The notes under the pieces are model-generated. The model was given only the letters and a program-made list of their open reading frames with translations. It was not told where the DNA came from and made no database searches. A DNA stretch of 64,000 nt from Cordia subcordata (Eukaryota; Streptophyta; Magnoliopsida; Boraginales; Cordiaceae). The DNA is taken from assembly GCA_028554755.1 (NCBI GenBank), contig JAPTOF010000010.1:5616001-5680000 (forward strand). Reading direction: 5' to 3'. This document shows, piece after piece, positions 57,401 through 64,000 of the stretch. Position 1 is the stretch's first letter. Each line of letters opens with the position of its first letter. Made by a program: the position numbers and the translations under genes.

Positions 57401-57833
57401 GATTGCATGCACCATCAACATCAGTAAACGAAAGAACTGAAGTTATCTGTTCGCTATAGTTCCCAGAAACCTTAGCGTTGACAGGTGTGTACAAATGACA
57501 CATCAACAAGACCATAGGCCAGCAAATGAACAGGCCCCCACAAAGCCATTCCTGTCTAAGGAAATAGTAGGATTAGTGTATAAAGTTTAGAAAGAAAGCA
57601 GACTGTAAAACAGAATCAACATCTGCAAATAAAGAAACAATGAAAGAGACTTAAACTACAGCTATAAGAACCATATTATCCAACTAATTCGAAAGGAAAA
57701 CTGATATATTATATCCAAAATTGAAAAGGAACTAGTAATTAGTAAACAGAAAGAAAATTTAATTTACCTTGGTTATTACATTCCAAAGACGCTGCTCAGC
57801 AACACATTTGAATGCAAGAACTCCAAGGATTGA
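51401..57833. other. Long non-coding stretch downstream of the SUVH gene
   Basis: Less AT-rich than most of the window and poor in long homopolymers, yet no coding domain is recognisable. Just past the SUVH stop the minus strand reads ACCAAG then GTAAATT at 57768, a good splice donor, so part of the stretch may be 3' untranslated introns of that gene; this is inference. At 56680-56693 the minus strand reads GTATCAGAGCTGG, close to the copia primer-binding site, so an old antisense copia piece may lie near 56.4-57.4 kb. Confidence 0.4.
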
Positions 57834-59636
57834 CTAATTGCAAATGGCAAGCTTCTCTGAGCACTCATCTGCCACTCCATAGTCAATGCTAATCTCCCTT
57901 AACGGAGGGATATTTTCCAAAGCAAAGAGCATGAGGTGAGGAAAAGAGGTATTATAGTGGTCATACAGAACAAGCTGCACGAAAGCATTTGGAGTAGAAC
58001 TGTGGCTCATGTAACAAGCAACATTCCTCATTGCTGACACATCCATTGCGAAATCCAGCGGAGGAACAGAGGGATATGATGGCTGCACATAACCAGGGAA
58101 GATTTGTGATAAATTCCCCCACTCTGCCCATCTATCAGAAAACCGACTTGGGTATACCAAATTATCACCATTCATAGCAAAAATTTGCGCTTGCTCCCGC
58201 GTGAGAACAACTCCTGCAAATTCATAAATGAATGCTCCAGCTTGGATTAAATCCAGCGATCTAACTCCCCAATTAGTCTCTCTCGACCTAAACACTTCGA
58301 ACCTGTTCCTCACACCTTTTTGAGCCACACGATTCCGACACGTCTGGGGACAACAACAATGTGGTCCACACTCAAAGATCAGCGGCTTTCCTCTCAACAG
58401 AATACCATTACTGTCATATGGGAACTGACCTCCATTTCTCATCGCGCAAAAGCAATCACCAAAACATCCACCAACACAATCACAACCTACCCCATTCCCC
58501 ATACCTCCATACACAAAAGGAGGAAAAACAGAAGTCCTCAAGTAATCGAAACAATCCGGATCACGCTCATCATCCACATCATTAAACAACAAAACCGGCA
58601 CATTCTCTTTCTTCTTCGATATGTCAAGACTAATATAACCTCTAGGCCTCACACTTAACGCACTATTCCTAAGCTGCTCCGCGAATTTAAGCACTAAACT
58701 ACCCATCTCAGGTTGATTCTCAATCCTAACAAGCATGAACTTGTAAACACCAAAACCAGATTTACCCACATCAAACCAAGAATCAACAATCTTATACAAA
58801 CCATCATAAACATAAACTTTACCACTTGAACTACCTTCATATTTAAGACCACGAATTACCCTTACCTCGATTTCATGGTGCATGCTCCTCTCCAACGCCA
58901 AATTCCCTCCCTCTAATCTCTGATGCCCACATTGCCTCCCATGCCTATCCTGCCCTCCTTGGCCTGTGTAAATCACCACCTCCCCCCCATCGTCGTTGTC
59001 CTCATAACCACCCGAAACGATAACACTCGTCGCTATTGGCTCGCCATTTGAGCTCTGGCTCGCGCTGAGATAATCAATTCCGGCCTGGTGGTGACCATGA
59101 AGACCCACCACGCACATCTCCATTCTCCAACAGAATACATCTCCGATGGACACGCCAGGGACCGGTCCAACGATCCGTTTATCGCGGTTCAGCCATAAAC
59201 CACTCTCCTTCATCAATGACGCCGCCTTAAGATCGCCCCGCCTCCTCGTTTCCCGGTTTCTCTGGTTCTCGGCGATCACCAGAAGGCGTAGAGCGTTGTA
59301 AGTAATCCGGGTTTGTCTAATTCTGCTCCTGAAATGATTCTCTTCGTCCGGTCGGATGTTCGTGACCCGGACCAGCTCGCCGGACCTCCGGTCGTAGCGG
59401 CGGCTGTGGCATCTTTGTTGGGGTGACGAAACGAGGACGCTTGATGACTCGCCGGAGTCGTTGTCGCTGTTCTTGGTGGTGACGTGGCAGCGAATAATGG
59501 CTTCTGAACTGAGAAGGGCTGATACGGCGTCGTTCTCTTGGGTTCTTTGGGCGGGGCCTTTGTCACAGGTGGCAGACACGTGGCGAAAGGAAACACGTGT
59601 TTCTTCACAGGGTTCGAGTTTCGGGGTCTTTATCAT
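57834..59636 (-). CDS. SUVH9/SUVH2-like: SUVH2/SUVH9-type SRA-SET protein, intronless
   Basis: A 600-residue single open frame on the minus strand. Residues 1-150 are variable. An SRA (YDG) domain spans about 155-310, with RIVGPVPGVSIGDVF at its start and VYVYDGLYKIVD at 275-286; SRA domains bind methylated cytosine. Pre-SET cysteines run from about 385 to 433 (CDCVGGCFGDCFC, then CGPHCCCPQTC). The SET domain covers about 446-586, with NWGVRS, then NVACYMSHSSTPN at 538-550 and EISIDYGVAD at 581-590. The protein ends 14 residues after IDYG, with no post-SET cysteines. This layout fits plant SUVH2 and SUVH9, which lack methyltransferase activity and recruit Pol V to methylated DNA in RNA-directed DNA methylation. 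That role here is inferred. Arabidopsis relatives are about 650 residues and also intronless in the coding region. The gene looks intact. Confidence 0.92.
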   Translation of the reverse strand: MIKTPKLEPCEETRVSFRHVSATCDKGPAQRTQENDAVSALLSSEAIIRCHVTTKNSDNDSGESSSVLVSSPQQRCHSRRYDRRSGELVRVTNIRPDEENHFRSRIRQTRITYNALRLLVIAENQRNRETRRRGDLKAASLMKESGLWLNRDKRIVGPVPGVSIGDVFCWRMEMCVVGLHGHHQAGIDYLSASQSSNGEPIATSVIVSGGYEDNDDGGEVVIYTGQGGQDRHGRQCGHQRLEGGNLALERSMHHEIEVRVIRGLKYEGSSSGKVYVYDGLYKIVDSWFDVGKSGFGVYKFMLVRIENQPEMGSLVLKFAEQLRNSALSVRPRGYISLDISKKKENVPVLLFNDVDDERDPDCFDYLRTSVFPPFVYGGMGNGVGCDCVGGCFGDCFCAMRNGGQFPYDSNGILLRGKPLIFECGPHCCCPQTCRNRVAQKGVRNRFEVFRSRETNWGVRSLDLIQAGAFIYEFAGVVLTREQAQIFAMNGDNLVYPSRFSDRWAEWGNLSQIFPGYVQPSYPSVPPLDFAMDVSAMRNVACYMSHSSTPNAFVQLVLYDHYNTSFPHLMLFALENIPPLREISIDYGVADECSEKLAICN

Positions 59637-60440
59637 TTTAGATTTGTGGCCGAGATCTTGAAATGGTACAACTAGACTTGTATTTCTAAATCTAATTTTT
59701 TTCTTTTGGGACTAAACAAAAGAAAGAAGAAAGAGGGGCTTTAAGGATTAGTAATTTAGCAAAGTAGAATTTTGGTTAGGGTTTCTAAATAAAGAAAGTG
59801 ATAATGGAGTTCTAGAAAGGCTAGGAGGAAAGAGGAAGAGGAAGGGTGAAGGGATCAAAAAGATGTTTCGGAGTAACTAGAAATGGTGGAATCGAAAAAG
59901 GAAAAAAGGCTCAAAGGATTGAACAGATGCTTAGGAGTAATTAGAAGTTATGGAATCAAGAGAAAGAGGAAAGCTAAAGGGATTGAAAAGGGGCTTCGAA
60001 ATAATTAGAAATGGTAGAAGCGATATCAAAAAAAATAATCAGATATAAACTTTAATACACACCGAAATGGTGGAATGGAAACAAAAAAAAATGTGTGGTT
60101 TGATGTAATTTTGAGTTTACTTAGTTGCGCACGTTTTCTAAACTTCCAACTTTTATTTACCATGCCCTTAAATTCGTTACATGGGCTATTATAATGGTAT
60201 GATGTGTTAATGAAAATGATGATTTTGTATAGTCCATGCCAAAATATCCTTAGTCGAGAAATTCTATTTTACCTGAATTGCAAGTTGTTACAAATATATG
60301 AACGTAAAAATTTGGCAAAAAGAAAAGTCAAAAGATCAACAAAAGTATAATGTAGCAATACCATTAAGCAAAATTTTCCGTGCAAGATTATTATTGTACT
60401 TTGATTCTAGTCTTCACTTCCATATTAGAAACCTAGTACG
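59637..60440 (+). repeat. Upstream segment of the SUVH gene, duplicated at 63500-64000
   Basis: Shared landmarks in order: GAGATCTTGAAATGGTACAA, AAGAAAGAAGAAAGA, GGGCTTTAAGG, TAGAAAGGCTAGGAGGA, TGAAAATGATGATTT, AGTCTTCACTT. In this copy it lies directly before the SUVH start codon, so it should hold the leader and core promoter. Confidence 0.85.
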
Positions 60441-61143
60441 CTTTTTTCCCCTTTTTCTTTTGGCTCATAAAAAATGTCTTTTCTTTTTTTTTCAAATTAA
60501 TTATTTCACCAATCTTTCTAACAAGTACAATATTGCATTTGTTAAGATTAGATTAATATTTTCATTGAATATAAAAAGTTACCATTCTTAATCAATCCTC
60601 CTCACATTATTGTTACTTATTCTTTTTTTTAAAAGATGAATTATATTTAATGAGAGAATGACTGAAAATGGTAAATTTTCATATTTATATGGTCATTTAA
60701 TTAGTTTTAACGAATGTAATATTACACGCATTAAAAAAATATTATTTCACATAATCGTAAAATAAACAAAAAATATAGAAATGTAAGTATGGAATTGCTC
60801 CAACTGATTGTTTCATATAGTCTCTTACTATATTATCTATATTATTATTATAATTATAATAATAAAACAACAGCCAAATGCACAGTTTTCTTTCTCTTCG
60901 TTTTTCTTTAAGCATATTACACTACCACATTTACACTCCATTACCTAGCTATTAGGAAAACTTTTCCTTTTGTAATAATGATACATATTAGAAATGCGTG
61001 CAATTTAATTAGTTAATTACATCCGTTGACCGTTGCTACTTGCAATGCTTAATTGTCAAAATATGTTCGCTTTTTGAATATCCCATAATTTTAGAGTATT
61101 AACTGCATTCCTTAATTATGATTAAATTTGTGGTCATTTTACA

Positions 61144-61519
61144 GGATTCAAATCCTCTCTTAGTAAAATTGTCTCTGAGTAACTATGAGGTATATTCTTA
61201 TCTATTATATTCAAATAAAACAACCTTGGTCATCTAATCAAAAATATAATTAATGTATTCTAGTCTATTATATTCAAATAAAACAACCTTGGCCATCTAA
61301 TCAAAAATATAATTAATGCATTTTAAAAAAAATATTTTTTAAAAATTAATAGCTTTTTTGAAGTTAAAAATTATTTAATCTTAGTTTTTGAATATATTTT
61401 TAAAATGCATTAATTATATTTTTGATTAGATGGCCAATACTGTTTTATTTAAATCTAATGGACTAGAATACACGTTCTAGTTACTTGAAAACAAATCTAC
61501 TAGGAGAGGATCTGAATCC
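61144..61519. mobile_element. MITE with inverted termini and an internal tandem duplication
   Basis: Starts GGATTCAAATCCTCTC and ends GAGAGGATCTGAATCC. Flanks CATTTTACA (61135-61143) and CATTTTGAA (61520-61528) are an imperfect duplication of 7-9 bases. The left arm contains two direct units of 63 bases (61201-61263, 61264-61322) and the right arm one inverted unit. The superfamily is unclear (hAT or MULE). Confidence 0.65.
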
Positions 61520-61559
61520 CATTTTGAATATATACTATAACTATCATATCAAATACTTT

Positions 61560-61755
61560 CTTATTGATAGGAGGAAAATCTTAATCATTCATGTTTGGAT
61601 CCTTAGTCATTCATAAAATTCAAATTTTAAAAAAGGATATTTTTTTATATTCTTTCTCTCTCCTAATGTCCACCATTTTTGGAATTTGAATCTTATAAAT
61701 GGTTGAGATAATATCATCCACACTTGAATAGTTAAGATTTTCTTCTCATATCGGT
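61560..61755. mobile_element. MITE-like inverted repeat
   Basis: Left arm GGAGGAAAATCTTAATCATT with CATAAAATTCAAATT; right arm mirrors it (GGAATTTGAATCTTATAAAT with AGTTAAGATTTTCTTCTC). Similar arms occur in the intron of peptide gene A near 35535-35740. Ends are not sharply defined. Confidence 0.55.
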
Positions 61756-63499
61756 ATGAAAGATCTAATGAAATGAGAGGATCCTAAACCATAATATTAA
61801 CTAACAAATTGCATCTCTTAATTAATAGTGTGTGTATTTTTATTATCCTGTAATAATTATATCAACACACATTTATTTGGATTTAAATTTTAATGGCAAC
61901 TAAATCATGTGTTTTTTTTTTGGATTTAATTATAGCAACTAAATCACGCGTGTCTCTTTAGTACCCATAGTTGTAGCAACTAAATCACGTATTCTTATTC
62001 AAATCTTTATATTACTCTATATAGCCACTAATATCATGTAATATATTTGGTTAGTCCTATGTACTGGGATTGATTTGTGGTTATAGAAAATGATTATATA
62101 GTACGATTTACATTACCTTTCAATTATATGCCAGTGAATTTAAAATTAATTTTGAAATAATAAAATGAAATATCCAAAATATTTATTTCACGTATCAATT
62201 TATTCAACTTTCAAATATCAATTTATAATAAGTTTTTGATGATATTTAGTTTTCTAGTTTATGCATAATAGTTTTTAGGTATACGTTGGCAACACATGCA
62301 TGGGGTCTGCAGATAAAAGTGCAACACAGAGGCTAATACCCGCAAATCAACATCATTTGGGAAAACCACCAGATCTGCAACCCTAACGCACACCATGGAA
62401 CTCCGAAACATCAACGAAAGACACGATAACTAACAAGAAAAAAAAAAAAAAAAAAAAGAGAGAGAGAAATGAAAAGTTTCTCAACCCAGAGCGAACAATC
62501 CTATGGAAAACTAAGGAGAGAGAAAAAGAGAGGCTGAAGAATTGTCTCTACATTCTAACTAGCAGAGTATAAATATATACTTTGTGCAATTTGTTATTAT
62601 GATTATTTATTTTCTATTCCATGTATATTATAATTTATATCTTACTGCTGTGCAATTAACAATATCAAAATATATCCCAAACTTTATATTACATAATTGC
62701 ACATACATCACATTAGTGCAACACTAATTTGATATAAGGAAACAATAAATGTTTGGTGATCACATCACTCTAATAATTTTTCTAACCAAAAATCAAAAGG
62801 AGGATTAATGGTTAAAAGATATATTTATACATTTTAAGCCAAAATTTAGACAAAAATAAAGGCAATAAATCTGCAATGTCAACATACTATATAACTAAGG
62901 TGTTGTTTGTACCATGTAATGCGCATGTCATTTATTTATTATTAATGCAATAAATAAATGAGAGAATTCATTTACCCAGTGAGTTTTTACTAAAATTTTA
63001 AAGTCCTCTATGAAATTTTATTTTTATCCATCTTTTCCCATGAGATCAAACTTCACCAAACAATACCTTGTGTTTAATAATATTTTGTTATTTTTATCTT
63101 TTTATTTGTTCACTGGATTCTTTAGTTCGACTTTATTGCTACTATTTTTATTTTATTTTATTTTTTAAATGTTAGCTTATCATAGTAAAATCATTATTGT
63201 GTTCTAATTTTATACATGGATTTGTATTTGCATAAAAAATTTAGGTTTTATCTAAATTTAATATTTATTTAATTTCAAGTATAATACAAATTTTTATACA
63301 ACTATACCATTTTTTATTTTTTTTCTATGTTTTTAAAAGTTAGTTCACTCTAATAGATCGCGTTAATTTGAATAGAAAAGATTGGATTTTATTCAAATGG
63401 TATAAAGATATATTGAAAAAAAATAGATTTTAAAGATTGGATCTTAATTTATCAATATGGTAGATGTGGTTGTGGTGCCAGAAATGAGGTGATGGCAAA
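61756..63499. other. AT-rich intergenic DNA, no gene seen
   Basis: A GC-richer block at about 62285-62560 has the phrases CATGCATGGGGTCTGCAGAT and AACCCTAACGCACACCATGG plus an A tract. It may be an old retroelement end, but I cannot classify it. Confidence 0.45.
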
Positions 63500-64000
63500 G
63501 ATTGAGATCTTGAAATGGTACAAGTAAACTTGTGTTTTCTAATTTGTTTCCTTTTTGGGGATAAATTTAAAATAAAAGAAAGAAGAAAGAAGGGCTTTAA
63601 GGGATTAGGGATTTAGCGAAGTAGGAATCTTCGGAATTGGGGTTTACAAAGAAGAATAATAATGGAGTTATAGAAAGGCTAGGAGGATTAACGAGGAGGA
63701 GGAAGGGTAAAAGGGAGCGTTTGTGTGATTAGAAATAGTGAAATGAGATAAAAAAAAAGGAGTTAAGATGTAATTATATTGCACGTCGATTGATAATGGT
63801 AGAATGGAAACAAAAATCGAATTTGGTGAATTTTAAGTGGGTAAGTTGTGCACCAAATGTTAGTTATACGCGCCAATTATAACGATATGATGTGTCAATG
63901 AAAATGATGATTTCGTATGTGTAAGATTTTTGAGATTAATGTACTCTGATTTCAGTCTTCACTTGCATATTAGAACCTTAGTACACATGTTTTCTTCTTC
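63500..64000 (+). repeat. Second copy of the SUVH upstream segment, cut by the window edge
   Basis: Aligns with 59645-60440 in the same orientation. On the side where the SUVH coding start should lie (below 63500) the sequence is unrelated AT-rich DNA, so the promoter-side segment was duplicated without the gene body or the body was lost. Confidence 0.85.

Noticed and set aside
58320..58658. 112-codon plus-strand frame opposite the SUVH gene
   Set aside because: It is the complement of the SUVH pre-SET region and has low-complexity Thr/His content.
3100..63000. CRISPR arrays or prokaryotic operons
   Set aside because: The tandem repeats seen are degenerate, of variable spacing and without regular spacers. 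All genes have plant structure with spliceosomal introns or plant promoters.

Overview
The window is AT-rich nuclear DNA from a flowering plant. The gene families (a PHT1 phosphate transporter, a SUVH2/9-type SRA-SET protein, an ankyrin-PGG membrane protein, an 8-Cys lipid-transfer-like protein, a plant mobile domain relic) and the mobile elements (Tourist-like MITEs, Helitrons, MULEs, tRNA-derived SINEs, copia and LINE remnants) point to a eudicot. I cannot name the species from sequence alone. Genes are sparse and separated by repeat-rich, AT-rich DNA.

Layout. 0-2 kb: ankyrin-PGG gene with a GC-AG intron. 3.5-3.8 kb: a young SINE. 3.9-14 kb: mostly non-coding repeats. 14.1-17.3 kb (minus): a three-exon EF-hand plus ZZ-finger gene with an in-frame TGA between its two EF-hands. 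17.3-27 kb: MITEs, microsatellites, a solo-LTR-like block, a tandem duplication interrupted by a MULE-type element, and a minisatellite. 27.4-31.6 kb: decayed MULE transposase and plant-mobile-domain fragments. 31.7-39.8 kb: a tandem segmental duplication that yields two related genes for small secreted Cys-rich peptides; it was later hit by two SINEs, two Helitrons and several MITEs. 40-46 kb: two non-autonomous MULE-type elements with perfect 9-bp target duplications, and dispersed repeats. 46.2-47.8 kb (minus): a PHT1 phosphate transporter frameshifted by a 5-bp duplication. 49.4-49.7 kb: secreted lipid-transfer-like protein. 50.6-51.4 kb (minus): LINE remnant. 51.4-57.8 kb: less AT-rich, no coding call. 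57.8-59.6 kb (minus): intact SUVH2/9-type gene. 59.6-64 kb: upstream DNA of that gene, including a second copy of its promoter-proximal segment at the right edge.

The genes do not form a pathway. The best-supported novelty is the pair of secreted Cys-rich peptide genes at 35.1-36.0 and 39.4-39.8 kb. They share a signal peptide and promoter core but have very different mature regions, and the older copy-to-copy alignment gives natural empty sites for two SINE insertions. Three genes show small inactivating or structural changes worth checking: the TGA in the EF-hand gene, the CACAT duplication in PHT1, and the GC donor in the ankyrin gene.
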